Translations under genes and position numbers: made by a program
Notes under the pieces: generated by a model
Told to the model about the DNA's origin: nothing
The model's input: only the letters and a program-made list of their open reading frames with translations
Databases searched by the model: none
Assembly (NCBI GenBank): GCA_039621445.1
Contig: CP154956.1
Span: 51,397,204 to 51,461,203, forward strand
DNA: 64,000 nucleotides
Origin: Euglena gracilis
Lineage: Eukaryota > Euglenida > Euglenophyceae > Euglenales
Direction: 5' to 3'
Shown here: in pieces, positions 18,445 through 28,523 of the stretch
Numbering within the stretch: position 1 is the stretch's first letter
Layout of the letters: every line of letters begins with the position of its first letter

Positions 18445-19119
18445 AAAAAATCAGGTCGGGGCTGTCTTTCACCAACGCCTTGTGGTGTGGAAAAATTAAC
18501 AGTTTTCCTTCTACCAACCATGGATAAGAAAGAATTGCATCAACTTTGATGTTTGCGTCAGAAAATTCAACATCATATTCCACACACTCAAATTCCCTTT
18601 CCTCATTCCAATTTTTTTGAAGGATCATTTTCACCTTAGCACATCTGCTCCCCCCGCCAAAGTTTGCCCATTGGCAGTTTCAAACCTTAACGGGTCCTTA
18701 GCAGGATACATTAGGTGTTCCCCTATCAACCCTTGTAGAATGAGGTTTGCCTCCGCTCCCGTGTCAATCAAAATTCTGACCGTTTTCTCCTCCCCATTTG
18801 CCAACCTAATCTGGGTTTTCACCAGTAGTTGTCTGTCCTCCCCGAGTTTCTTTGCTCTTCCCCGAGTTTTCGTCCCCCTCAACATTCTTTTTTTCAGCCG
18901 AACCAGTTTTTTCTTCCCTGGGGTTGCCCCCCCCCCCTGGGAGGGTTGCCTTCTATCGATCAACAAGGCCGACACCCCCCATCGTGTACCCCTCAAAATC
19001 CTCCCATCAGCCTTAAACAACTTTTTCCCCTTGGGAAAATAAATCTTTTTGACAGCCATAGCCACCAGATTTTTCGCCCACCTCCTATTCCAGTCTGGCA
19101 AATACAAATTGCCAGACAA
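18431..19119 (-). CDS. E2 retropepsin in two frames
   Basis: The frame 19119-18631 contains the active site VRILIDTGAEANLI (DTGA is the retropepsin catalytic signature). The C-terminal half is in the frame 18634-18431 with VDAILSYPWL, corresponding to the second conserved element. A frame change around 18631 separates them. The N-terminal 80 residues of the first frame (WNRRWAKNLVAMAVKK) belong to the preceding NPPW domain. Confidence 0.85.
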
Positions 19120-19382
19120 TTTGAATTTTGCATTTTTTCAGCCACCTCAGGCCACAAAGTCCAGGGGGGGTTCATCCACAACGTTTCCTCTGTCCCCCAA
19201 TCCTTTTTCATGGCATCCTCATCTTCCCCATAAAACTTTTCACATCTAGAATTTTGGCTGGTTGCAAAACAATCCCGTTCCGCCTTAACCCGAAATTCCT
19301 TCTCAATTTCCTCCATACAAACTTTTCTAACAGCATAATCCTCCCTACGATATCCGCTTTTTCGTTCCAACATGGTTAACAA
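18993..19382 (-). CDS. E2 NPPW domain, Dam-like N6-adenine methyltransferase candidate
   Basis: 130 codons. The spacing IEKEF...RDCFATSQNSRCEKFY...DAMKKDW...LWMNPPW resembles the phage/Dam-type N6-adenine methyltransferase family, where (N/D)PP(Y/W) is the catalytic amino-methyltransferase motif IV. The domain continues after a frame change near 19100 (PDWNRRW). Some retroelements carry a related D-F-A-x-x-x-N...F/Y...W...PP block after RNase H whose activity is unknown, so a non-catalytic relative is the main alternative. It lies directly after the cytosine methyltransferase-like domain and before protease. Confidence 0.55.
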   Translation of the reverse strand: MLTMLERKSGYRREDYAVRKVCMEEIEKEFRVKAERDCFATSQNSRCEKFYGEDEDAMKKDWGTEETLWMNPPWTLWPEVAEKMQNSNCLAICICQTGIGGGRKIWWLWLSKRFIFPRGKSCLRLMGGF

Positions 19383-19397
19383 ATACTCCGCCAGTTG

Positions 19398-20008
19398 TTA
19401 GGGCATCCTCCATTTTTCCTGGGTGCCAACTGTCATTCCATATCCTCCCAACTTTTCTCGGTGACTCCTCCGCCCAGGAATCGAATTAGGGCAGGTCTGG
19501 CCATCACAAAGTTTGTTTTGTAGCTTGCTCAGATTTTCTCTCCCCCAGATTCGGGTGGGCTTTTGATATATCCCCAATCTGAAAATTGACAATAATCAAC
19601 ATCGACAAAAGTCAGATTTTGAACACAGGGTCTTTTTAGCAGCAACCCATGACGGGGATTTTCAATCCACCACAACTTTGGTTTGAAATATTCGACAACT
19701 TCCAAAGTTTTTTTGACCAGCCGATCTGCCCCCTCCAAATTTCTGACTCCCAACGTTTTGTCCAAGCTATATTCTGTACAGGGCACCCCCGCAGCGGTGA
19801 TCTGAAAATATCCGGGGGGGTACCTCCAATATCTCCGCTCCAAAATATTTGCACAGTGGGTTGGGTTAAATCTGGGGTTTATCTCCACTGACACAACCTT
19901 AAACCCTTGATCTCTCAGGCAATCCCCAACCGAGCCTTTACCGCAAAAAAGGTCTAAAGCTCTTTTCTTTACGGAAGGTTGTGCACGATCTCTTACGAGA
20001 TCTGATTT
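19398..20008 (-). CDS. E2 cytosine-5 DNA methyltransferase-like domain
   Basis: The frame opens after a TAA at 20009-20011 and has no ATG before motif I, as expected for part of a polyprotein. Motif I is LDLFCGKGSVGD (about 19957-19922), the S-adenosylmethionine site. Motif IV is GVPCTEYS with the catalytic Cys codon at 19778-19780. Motif VI is WWIENP. After a frame change near 19560 the sequence continues as KPTRIWG and ends with HREKLGGYG. This is the usual order of C5 methyltransferase motifs. Retrotransposon-borne cytosine methyltransferases are known from dinoflagellates and charophyte algae. Motif residues are intact, but the frame change would abolish this copy as read. Confidence 0.85.
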
Positions 20009-20230
20009 TTATACAGATTTGGGCCGAGTCACAGATTTGCACGTCACGCACGCACGCACCCGACACACTGGACACACCTCGTGCAGAGATCTCCTGGGAT
20101 GGCAGATTTTTCATTGTGGTTTCACTCGCACGAGATTTTTCATGCCACCTCGGATTTGTGTATGTCTTTGTGTGGGGCTGGGTATGCAAGCCCGGGCGGC
20201 TTCCGCCTCCAACGGTCCACCCCGGCTACC

Positions 20231-21582
20231 CTAGCCTCGGTTTTCTTTCCCCCTCCATTTGCCTTTGCCTTTTCCACCATCCTGGCCCTTTCCCCTAGAC
20301 AAGTCATTTCCATTGTTTCCTTTCACCCAAGAATTGTTTCCTTTGCCCTTTCCTTTGCCTTTGCCTTTGCCTTTGCCACCACCAGACTGTGAATCAAAAT
20401 TCTGTTGACTTGAGTGCCACCACTGATTTCCCTGAAAAGTGGCATTGGCATTGGAATTCCACCCATAATCGTTTCTCCATCCACCCCCATTGCCAAATTG
20501 AGATTGCTGGGGGGGGGGGGCAATGACTGTGATCGAATCACTGGCACTGGATTTTGCACTGAGGGGTTCACGTTTGCATTGTTCGCAGGAGCTGCCACCT
20601 GTGAATCTGATTTTCCAACGGACGGTTTTGTCACCGTTTCGCCCCCCTTTGCTGACCGTGCTGGGGAGGGTGTCCTGAACCCCTTGGCCCGATCTGCTTC
20701 GCAGACCTGGCCCTCCGGTTTCCGGACCCATTTGGCTCTCTGGAACTGTGTAACATGTCTTGATCATCCCTGGATGACAATTTTTCCTCAACAAAACGAA
20801 GATTTCTTCAGCTCCCATTTTTGGCTGTTGCTCCACGATTTTGATCCTTTTGTCTGTGCCTGTGATCGGTTTCCCACTGACCTCTTTCAGTTTGTCGCAA
20901 ATTGTAGTGTTGGGTAAAAAGACTTCGAACTCCAGTGCTGAAACTTTCGAAACCTTGCAGGGCTTTTTCCCAGTGACACGTTCCACGGCACAAATAATGT
21001 TTTCCTCGGTTGCAGGCACTCCAGGGTACATTTTGACTTTCGGTCCACACGTTGATTTCCTTTCCTCCTCATCGGCGACCCAATGCAAAATGAAATTTAG
21101 CAGTTTTCCCTTGACCAGTCTTTCTGCCTCATCGTTAGTGGCGCTTTTCACCTGTTTCCAGGCTATTTGAAATTTATGACAAAATCTCGCCATTCCCGTA
21201 CGGTAATTTTCCGTTGGTTCACAAGGTTCACATCATACCAGTTTTTTCTGGCACAAGTGTGCTGGGATCCAGCATATTTCCCTTCAAGCCTTTCAAATTC
21301 CTCCTCGAAAGATTTTTTTTCGTTCAATTCCGTTCGGAATTGCAATTCCTTTCTATTTGTGTCGTCCAGCGTCATTGGAAAAAGCTGAAGTTTGAGTGAA
21401 TCAGACACATGTCCATTTTGCAAAATAACCAACGTCCTGAAATATTGATCCCAATCCCGCGCAAAGGACGACCAGTCTTTTGGCTGTCCAGAAAAATTTG
21501 GAGCTACAAGGTTTTTCACCAATTGATGTGTTGCCACTGCATTTGAAGAAACCAGCCCTGTACCTGCAGGCACTGCCCCCAC
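20231..21582 (-). CDS. E2 capsid and Gly-Lys-rich gag tail
   Basis: Two overlapping frames, 21582-21163 and 21193-20231, joined by a single frame change near 21180. The first contains a capsid-like helical region (WSSFARDWDQYFRTL), with the same W-x-x-F-x-x-D-W pattern as the E1 capsid. The second continues the helices and ends in a disordered tail with GKGKGKGKGKGKGNN and further Gly/Lys/Asn/Trp residues. No CCHC knuckle is present; a lone CEQC occurs near 20590. The tail probably substitutes as RNA-binding nucleocapsid. It ends at 20231, upstream of the methyltransferase frame. Confidence 0.8.
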
Positions 21583-21652
21583 AGGTCGTGCACAAACCTG
21601 CCTGACATGTGTCGCATCTGACGCTGGTTCTGTGTATTCATAGCCTTCAATT

Positions 21653-22902
21653 TCAACCAGATTTCTCGATCACAGGTAAATCGTTGTAACCAAAAAGATC
21701 AAACTCCTCGATTTCTGGGTTTCCAGCTGATTTTTCTCTCGTTTCCTTTGTCAGATCCACTGTCGCAGATTTGGCAGATTCAGCTTGCTTATTTTTCATC
21801 ACCAAAAACTCAGCCTGAAATAAATACACCTCTTGTTGCAATTTTTTCCGCTCCTGCTGTTCTTTAAAAAGTTCACTGGACTGCTGTTGCAGTAAAACTC
21901 CAACCTGCTGTTTCATCGAATATTCCATTTCAGCCCGTACTTTCTCGAACTGCTCCTCACTTTCACTCAGCCTCAACCTTTCCTGCAACAAGTCACTGAT
22001 AATCACCTCCAAGTTCTTTCTCGTTTGCAGCACCAACTCCCTTTGCACCTCCAACCGAATTGTTTCCTCGCTCTTGTTAATCAGGTCACAGACTTTCTCA
22101 GTGGGAACATCTTTCCGACCCAGAAAATTCTCCAACCTCCCCAAACGATCATTCAGAGCTTTGCTCTCTCGCTCCAGAGACTGTAAAAATTCCTTCAATT
22201 TCTCAGCCTGTTGGCACACTCAGTCTCCCCCAAACCTTTGAATTGCTGAAAGATGATCCCAAAGCGTCCCTCCAGACCAGATCTAAGCTCACCGACTGCG
22301 GATTTGACCTTACTAACAGCAATTTCCTGCTGTTTTTCTTTCTGCCTCACTTGTTGAACCATCAGGTGCATCTGCCCCACAGATTTTTCCAAAATCGACA
22401 GTTTCTGAGAAAAATCCCTCTCATTTTTTCTCAACCCCTCAACCTGGGCCTCAAAAAAAGTGTTTACTCCATCCTCCACTTTCTTCACTTTTTCAGCAAA
22501 CTGCCGTTCCATTTCCAGACCCAACAAATGCCTTTGGCATTGGGCCAGATTTTTCACCATTTCACCATTTTGCTGAAACTGCAAAAGCAAGTCGTTTACG
22601 GTTGCACTCAGTTCAGCCTGAATTTCACGTTTCACCATGGCAATGTGATCAGCCATTCGCCCATCATGCATGCCAAATGCATCATTGACCAGATTCAATG
22701 TCTGCCCCTGTGACATGGCCAATGCCTGATTTAGCCTGTTTTCTGCCTCACCCACCAGATTTTCAGCCGTTTTTTCAGGGTTTTTTCCTTCCTGCACCAA
22801 AAAGTCTGTCATGTAAACATTCAACTTTGCAACTGATTTCTTCACCCCAGTTGTTCCAATCATCATCAGATTGGCCATAGCCCGATTCCATTTCCACATC
22901 AT
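21653..22902 (-). CDS. E2 gag extension, long coiled coil
   Basis: Two frames, 22902-22195 and 22219-21653, overlap by 25 bases and form one protein region. Both are almost entirely heptad-like (SILEKSVGQMHLMVQQVR; LKEFLQSLERESKALNDRL; ERLRLSESEEQFEKV). The total is about 410 residues of predicted coiled coil, comparable in position to the E1 extension. Likely an assembly scaffold; no enzymatic motif seen. Confidence 0.75.
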
Positions 22903-23518
22903 GCAGATTTTCAGGGTTTTCGGACCCAGTTTCTGCAGAAAAACTGGTGTTTGGCCGCAAATTTTTTGGCCGGGTCTGTGGAAAATGTGGCTGAATTGGC
23001 CGAAAAACCTGGGCTGGGCCTGTGTTTGAAGACACTATTGACGCTGGCTGAAAAACCTGCCCAGTCATCTGGGCTGGCCCCATGATTGCTGGGACAGATG
23101 ACTCAGCCGAAAACGGCTGGGCTGGGTGAAAAACCTGCCCAGGCATCTGGGCTGGGACAGATATCTCAGCCGAAAACGGCTGGGCTGGCTGAAAAACCTG
23201 CAGCTGGGTTGCAGCTGGCTGTGCTGACTGCGATTCTGAACTCCGTGTTAACAGCAATGGTTCTGGCTGGGCTGTTAAACACAAAATTTTTTGTTCTGGC
23301 CTTGGGCTGCTGTCTCGTGATGACACAGAAATTTGCTGAAAACCTGAAAAATTTACTGGCAACATGCCAGCAGCTTTCATTCTCTGCATAACCATTTGCT
23401 GAATAATTGAATTTTCAGCCTGTTTTTCTTCCTCTGATTCGCTTTCGTAACCTGGGGGGTCTGGTTCCTCATCACTGCTGTGCAGCGGAACCAGCTGGAA
23501 ATTTTCTGGCCCTGCCAC
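22775..23518 (-). CDS. E2 N-terminal gag-region protein
   Basis: 247 codons beginning MAGPENFQLVPLHSSDEE. The N-terminus is acidic. The middle is Gln/Pro/Ala-rich with an imperfect repeat of about 28 residues (GQVFHPAQPFSAESSVPA and variants, three times). It then returns to an acidic DVEMESGYGQSDDDW segment. The coherent sequence passes into the coiled-coil frame near 22850. No family recognised. This is the most convincing start of the E2 polyprotein. Confidence 0.7.
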   Translation of the reverse strand: MAGPENFQLVPLHSSDEEPDPPGYESESEEEKQAENSIIQQMVMQRMKAAGMLPVNFSGFQQISVSSRDSSPRPEQKILCLTAQPEPLLLTRSSESQSAQPAATQLQVFQPAQPFSAEISVPAQMPGQVFHPAQPFSAESSVPAIMGPAQMTGQVFQPASIVSSNTGPAQVFRPIQPHFPQTRPKNLRPNTSFSAETGSENPENLHDVEMESGYGQSDDDWNNWGEEISCKVECLHDRLFGAGRKKP

Positions 23519-24942
23519 CGTGATGGACCTTATGCATGTAATTAACCACCTCTCCGAATCAGAATCAGATTCTGATTCCTGTGTCGTTTCTGAAAATGAT
23601 AAAGACGATAAAGTTTATGCAGCCTGAAAATTGTTTTCTGCCGCAGATTCCATCATGATCTGCAATGATGCCACAGGTTCTGAAAACTGGGCTGCAGAAA
23701 ATTCGGTTTCCTTTTCGATCTGAAAACAGCTTTCTGCCAAAGATCTCAGAAAATTTTCATCACAATCTGAAATTCGGACAGATTGTCCGAGAAACGAGCA
23801 GATTTCTGCAGATTATTCTGAAATTCACAGACCACAGGGTTGATGAAACTGTCCTTGTGCACCATTCTGCTGGCACATCCACCAGAACAAATCTCTGTGA
23901 CCGTGTCGACCGTCCCTGAAAAATTTTCACTGACAGAGTCAGTGAAACTGCCTCTGCTTACCATGTCGGCCGAATCTGAAAACTTTGCACTGATTCTGCT
24001 GGCAGAGGCAGCGGAACAAATCTCTGCTACGATGTTCGCCGGCCCCACCCACTGTGCGCCGCCGGTCGCCCCTGCGACCGGCGAATCCCGGTGGGCCGAG
24101 CGCCCGGGGGGGGTCCTCGCCGTCGTGGATAACCACCGACAGCTGGGTGTTTCCGGGGTGGGGCCTGCGCTTTCTCGGGGAATTGGTGGGCTCAAGCCAA
24201 CCCCCATTTTTTCACCCAGGTGGTTTCCCCCACCCCAGCCGGCACGTAGGATCGTTTTTTCAATGTTTTCCCAAATTTTAGTGAAAAACGAAAAATCTGC
24301 CATTTTGCTTGAAATCTCACTTTTCTCCTCTCTCTTTCTCTCTCACTCTCACACTCTCTCTTGCACACCTTGAAGGTAAAACCAACGCAAAAACCAACCC
24401 ACTGAAATTTGAAAGTTTGAGAGTGAGAAAATGAAAGTAGCTGAATGTGAAGAGTTGAAAACGAATGTGAAATGTGTGTGAAAATGTGCAAACCTGGGGG
24501 CAAGGAGGTCAGGGGGTAGGGGGTATAGTGGAAGGCGGTGAAGGTGGCGGGTTGTGGGGTCTTGACTCCTTCTTGAATTGAACAACCAAATTGACTTCAA
24601 TAAAGAATGAGTATTGCAATTCAAAGTCCACCAACAACTGCAATTCACACTTCCAAATTCAACCAAGAATGCCAATGTCAAATTCAATACAAGTTTATCC
24701 CTTCTTTGCCAATTGATGGAGAAAACCCCTGAAGTTCTGTGAAAAAACAGAATTTGAAAGGTCTTTGAAATTTGACCGCTTCCAATTTAAGTCGCGGGTT
24801 TCTCTAACTGATTGGCTGTTACCCGCGACTTTTAAATTTGCGCTTTCTGGCAACTTTTGACTGCCGGCGAAAGCCGGCGGCCGACACATTAGAAAGAGTG
24901 AATTAACTTACCAAAGAAATTCTGCAAGACCGGGGGGGGGGG
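23519..24942. other. 5' flank of E2 with a tandem duplication; no certain gene
   Basis: A minus-strand frame is open from 24303 to 23746 (185 codons) and contains an imperfect tandem repeat of about 120 bp: the unit ctgctggca...gaacaaatctctg occurs near 23868 and 23997. This could be leader or extra gag sequence of E2. A CT-rich tract lies at 24321-24362. From 24370 to 24940 I see only a GC-rich hairpin (gccggcgaaagccggc near 24864) and no ORF of note. Confidence 0.4.
24321..24362. repeat. CT-rich microsatellite
   Basis: Pyrimidine-only apart from a few A: repeats of ctct/tctc/actctc. It lies in the presumed leader or LTR region of E2. Confidence 0.8.
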
Positions 24943-25172
24943 GTGGGCACCACCCACTTGAAGCCCGACAGCACCAGAGGGGCTGGGGTTTTATGGTGGA
25001 AAAATGCTTGGTTGCAACTGGAAGAAGTCCGGCAGCTGGGTCAGTGGAAAAAGTTTTTGGGCCTTCCAAGCTCAGTATTTGAGGCTGGGAGTCGTATCAA
25101 AAATTCAAAATATTATGGACCAAAGGGGGGTGCACAGTACCTCACCATCTCGCAGTGCGTAGCTCGTATGGT
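24943..25172 (+). pseudogene. tyrosine recombinase fragment, copy a
   Basis: The plus-strand frame contains STRGAGVLWWKNAWLQ and EEVRQLGQWK, the C-terminal box of tyrosine recombinases (H-x-x-R, then Gln/His-Trp, then Tyr). The His codon is replaced by Asp (gac at 24967-24969), and the region that should carry the nucleophilic Tyr has slipped out of frame. It is clearly homologous to the copies at 28740-29440 and 29859-30760, including the flanking DNA. A dead copy. Confidence 0.75.
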
Positions 25173-25622
25173 TTCGGACTCCCACGACACAAGAAGGGGG
25201 AGGAAGGGACCATGAGGGTGAAGCACAAAAAGATGGTGAGTCCAACCCCCCCCACCCAAAAAATCAGCCGAAAAAGAAAGACATCCCAGCCAGAAAGGGG
25301 GCCCCCAACCAAGCAGCCCAACCACCCACACAGAAACACACAAGAAACAGACAGCCATCCCAACCCCCAGGGGGGCCCCCCACCATGCAACCAGTGGAAG
25401 AGGGGGGGGGGGCGTGGCCACGACGGTTCAGCTTCGCCAAGGTGTCGGAAGAGGCCTCTTTTTCCCAACTCCGGCAACAAAGGCGCAGTAAGAAGCACCC
25501 CCCCGCGCACCACAAACACACCAGGACAGAAAAGCCGGCAAGGTAAGCAGGGCCTCACCATCTTCTTGTGCTTCGCCCTCGTGGTCCTTTCCTTCCCCTT
25601 CCTGGGTCGTGGGAGTCCGAAA
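25173..25622. mobile_element. inverted-repeat module following recombinase copy a
   Basis: Left arm 25173-25240 and right arm 25554-25622 are about 68-bp imperfect inverted repeats (ttcggactcccacgacac / gtcgtgggagtccgaa ends). The 310-bp interior is very G/C-homopolymeric. The interior and one arm are also found in inverted orientation at 27948-28330. It could be the terminal region of a DIRS-like element, whose ends contain inverted repeats, or an independent foldback element. Confidence 0.65.
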
Positions 25623-26076
25623 CTTCTGGTTGAATGGGTTTGATCTTGGTTTTCTTTTTGGTTTCTTGGCCACCAACTGCCAAAGGCTGCGGCCGTCCCT
25701 TTCTCGTGAGGAAATTTCGGAAAAGAAAATGCTCTTTTGGGGGAAAGCCACGCTTTGCAATACGGAGGCCGCACCGACAGGTTCTCCAGCGGTATCTTCT
25801 TGTGCACGGTGTTGTCCTGCTTCTGGGCTCGTGGGTCTTTCATGGTTCATTTAATTAAATCCAGTTCAAGTTCCAGTCAAACTTGATATTTCGGTCTTGA
25901 CCACAACTTCAATGTCAACTTCCTGGTATGGGGCTGTTCGCAACCAAAGAGTCGGTTAACCTTGCCGTCAGGAAGAACACCTTCTGCAATAGGTATTTTT
26001 TTTCCCAAACAAGCGCAGGATCATAACCCAGGCCGCCAAAACAATCAGAACAAACCGCCGGGGAGCAACGCATTGC

Positions 26077-26145
26077 CTCACAATGTCTTTGTTCTTCGCC
26101 ATCGGTGTCCCTTCCTCCCTGGTCCGCTTGCCTCGAGGGAGGACG
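26077..26145. repeat. solo arm of the inverted-repeat family
   Basis: The stretch from ctcacaatgtctttg to gcttgcctcgagggagga matches the right arm of the module at 30825-31180. No partner arm is seen nearby. A remnant. Confidence 0.65.
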
Positions 26146-26716
26146 AGAACAGCAGTCAGGGGAAATACCGTGACCCCGGACGGATGGACCTCACTTGCGA
26201 AGCACAAGGCAAGATGGGAGCCGTCTTTCTTGCACTGGCTATTGTTTTTTTGGTTTTTCGTGCCGCGGATGTCCTCTTACTCCTTTTTCGCGCCTGCAGT
26301 TGACGGCTATAGCCCTGAAGGGGGGTCGGGGTTTGGCCAAAATCGTCTGATTGTCGTCCATTTTTGACGAAGTGGCAAGGGACTGAGCCACCCACCCAGC
26401 CGGTGGATTGGAAGAGGGCGCCTGGTGCTCGATTTTTTGTGGGCGACCGGCTGGCTCTTTTTGACGGTGGACAGCCTTCTCCACCCCCCCCCCCCGGGGT
26501 CGGTGAGCAATGGTGTGATCTTTGGCTCTGGCTTCCAAAGGGCACCCCGGTGCCCGAAATGTCCTCTAAGGAAGCCATTTCAATACTTTGAGCTCCGAAC
26601 TTTTCCCTTGTGAGGCTGTCTGTGTGAGGTGCTGTGAATTGCTTACTGCGCTGGTTCAAGAGGTCCTGCTGAGTACCGCCTTGAAAGAGATGGCGGAGGG
26701 CTCTTATTTTTTCCCT

Positions 26717-27553
26717 TCAACAACAACACGATAGGGGGGGCTTCACGTTCAAAAGCATCAACAGTGGAATTACGAAGGCATCAACCCTCAACCATCCTGA
26801 AACAGACACTTGAATACCGTCTGTTCTGCACGACCTTGTAATATATATCAAGGAAAAATGTTTTTTCCAAGAAGGACAAAGGCGCTGGAAAACAAAAGGG
26901 GGAACACCCGCAGCAGCCAGAAAACCTGTGTGGGCCAGCCGTGCGGGTAGGTTATTACCCCCCATTTTTTTCTTCAAGACCTCAGACAACTCACAAGGGG
27001 AAACCATGAGCGTGGCGAAGACAGAAACAACTTTGGTTATCAGGCCATAACGGCCAAGGCCATGGGGACCAATACTCCGGCTGCTGGTGCGCCACGTGCT
27101 GGAGACTTCGCACACCGCGTCATAGTCCATTGAAGCTGCACCCCAAGCGCTTTTGACGCAAAGCTCGTTACAATGTCCTTTGAAGCCACCAGGGATGATG
27201 AGCTCCTGGATGCGGAAGACGTCCGCGTCCTCCAAGGGCCCCAGGCGCCACCACCGCAGGTCGGGGGTGGCCTGATGCAGGGTGGTCTTCCGGTCGCCGA
27301 GGACGAGGTGCACGTGCGCTTCGATGGAAGTGCGGTCCGCTTCACCGAGCACCCGGATGGCGGCGTCCTTGTCCGTGACCACCAGCCCGTATACACCCTG
27401 GGGGTCGTGGACGGACTCCCACAGTCGCGATGAAAGGGCACAGGCAGCTCCCCGTGACAAGAAAATACCGTAGTAATACGTAGATGGTTTGTATCTCCGC
27501 AGTGTCTGCCGACGTGATAAACTGACCCAGCACTTCCGGCATTGGGCAATCAA
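26717..27553 (-). CDS. GC-rich ORF, possible eRF1-like fragment
   Basis: 278 codons. The best coding composition is at 27430-27030, where GVYGLVVTDKDAAIRVLG is followed by a helical segment. The pattern YG-(L/F)-(I/V)-V-x-D-x-x-x-A-(I/L)-x-x-x-L resembles the start of the middle domain of eukaryotic release factor eRF1, but the similarity is weak and the flanking sequence does not help. The segment is much more GC-rich than its surroundings. Another frame is also open here, so this may be one exon of a host gene or a pseudogene. Confidence 0.3.
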   Translation of the reverse strand: MIAQCRKCWVSLSRRQTLRRYKPSTYYYGIFLSRGAACALSSRLWESVHDPQGVYGLVVTDKDAAIRVLGEADRTSIEAHVHLVLGDRKTTLHQATPDLRWWRLGPLEDADVFRIQELIIPGGFKGHCNELCVKSAWGAASMDYDAVCEVSSTWRTSSRSIGPHGLGRYGLITKVVSVFATLMVSPCELSEVLKKKMGGNNLPARLAHTGFLAAAGVPPFVFQRLCPSWKKHFSLIYITRSCRTDGIQVSVSGWLRVDAFVIPLLMLLNVKPPLSCCC

Positions 27554-27947
27554 TAAAAGCTAACTCAGGCAAAATGAGGCAGTAAGGGGGAAAATCCCAA
27601 ACTTCCCAAAAACATTCACCTTCCAAAAGCCGGCAAACAAGACATGACCTCACGCGGGGGACACACGGAGCCGAATGTACGGAGGCTTTGCCCACGACTG
27701 GGCTTTGAATTATGCTGCTTGAATTTTGGGGACAGCGGGCGGGAGGGCAGTGCTGGCCACGGTTCGCCACGCTCAAACCGCACCTACCGGCCCTCCAGCA
27801 GGTTCGGCACGTTGCCAAGTGTTTACAACTGATAATAATTTTTTTCTCCAGTTCCATTTACTTCAAATATCATCCTTGAAATTATTTTCCGATTTTGATG
27901 TTCGGCTGGCTCTACACACACTGGGCATTTACTTCGTTTGTCCACGG

Positions 27948-28330
27948 TCTCGGACGCCCACGACACAGAACGGTGGAGGAAGGGACCAAGAGGGCGAAGT
28001 ACAGGAAGATGCCCAGGTCCTGCTTTCCTTGCCAGCTGTTCTGTTCTGGTGTGTGGTTGGTGCGCGCGTTGGTGCTTCTTACTGCGCGTTTGTTGGCGAT
28101 GATGAGGCCTTCCCTGACACCTTGGCGAAGCTGAAACGTTGTGGCCCTGCCCCCCCTCTCACATGGTCGTTTGCTGGGGGGCTCCCGCGGAGGCGGGGAT
28201 GCCTGTCTGTTTCTGGTGTGTTTTTGGGTGGGGGGTTGGGGCTGTTCGGTTGGTGGTTGGGGCTCCTCTTTTTGGCTACGATGTCTGTCTTTTTCTGGAG
28301 TTTTTTTTTGGGTGGGGGTTTAAGTGTTTA
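27948..28330. repeat. inverted copy of the 25.2-25.6 kb module
   Basis: Begins with the arm (ggacgcccacgacacagaac) and continues with an interior that matches the reverse complement of 25240-25555, including cttcttactgcgc and acaccttggcgaagctgaa. The outer arm on the right is missing. Confidence 0.65.
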
Positions 28331-28523
28331 CGTTGGTTGTCACCACCCGCCGTTGGACGGCCACGGGGCAGCTCATACTACTTGCCGTGGCTCGTCCGCT
28401 AGCGAGGGGCCACGCCCATGGTAGTCCGACCGATCAACGTTCGTCCACGTGCGCAGCCTCACGCGCCGATCGATCCCCGCGGTATGCCCTCTGCCCGTAC
28501 GGGATCGATCAGGACTCACACGG

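Larger units (their letters stand above)
14378..23518 (-). mobile_element. Ty3/gypsy retrotransposon E2 carrying methyltransferase-like domains (degenerate)
   Basis: Minus-strand order: N-terminal Gln/Pro-rich region, coiled coils, capsid, Gly-Lys tail, C5-methyltransferase-like domain, NPPW domain, retropepsin, RT, RNase H, integrase, small 3' ORF. RT and RNase H are of Ty3/gypsy type. Nearly every block is in a different frame from the next and there is at least one internal stop in integrase, so this copy is unlikely to be active as read. It lies immediately 5' of E1 in the same orientation. LTRs were not recognised; the 5' limit may reach about 24.3 kb. Confidence 0.88.

Noticed and set aside
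25142-25843. 233-codon minus ORF with hydrophobic Trp/Gly/Leu stretches
   Set aside because: Arises from the G/C-rich interior of the inverted-repeat module; the reading frame is not kept in the homologous copy at 27948-28330.
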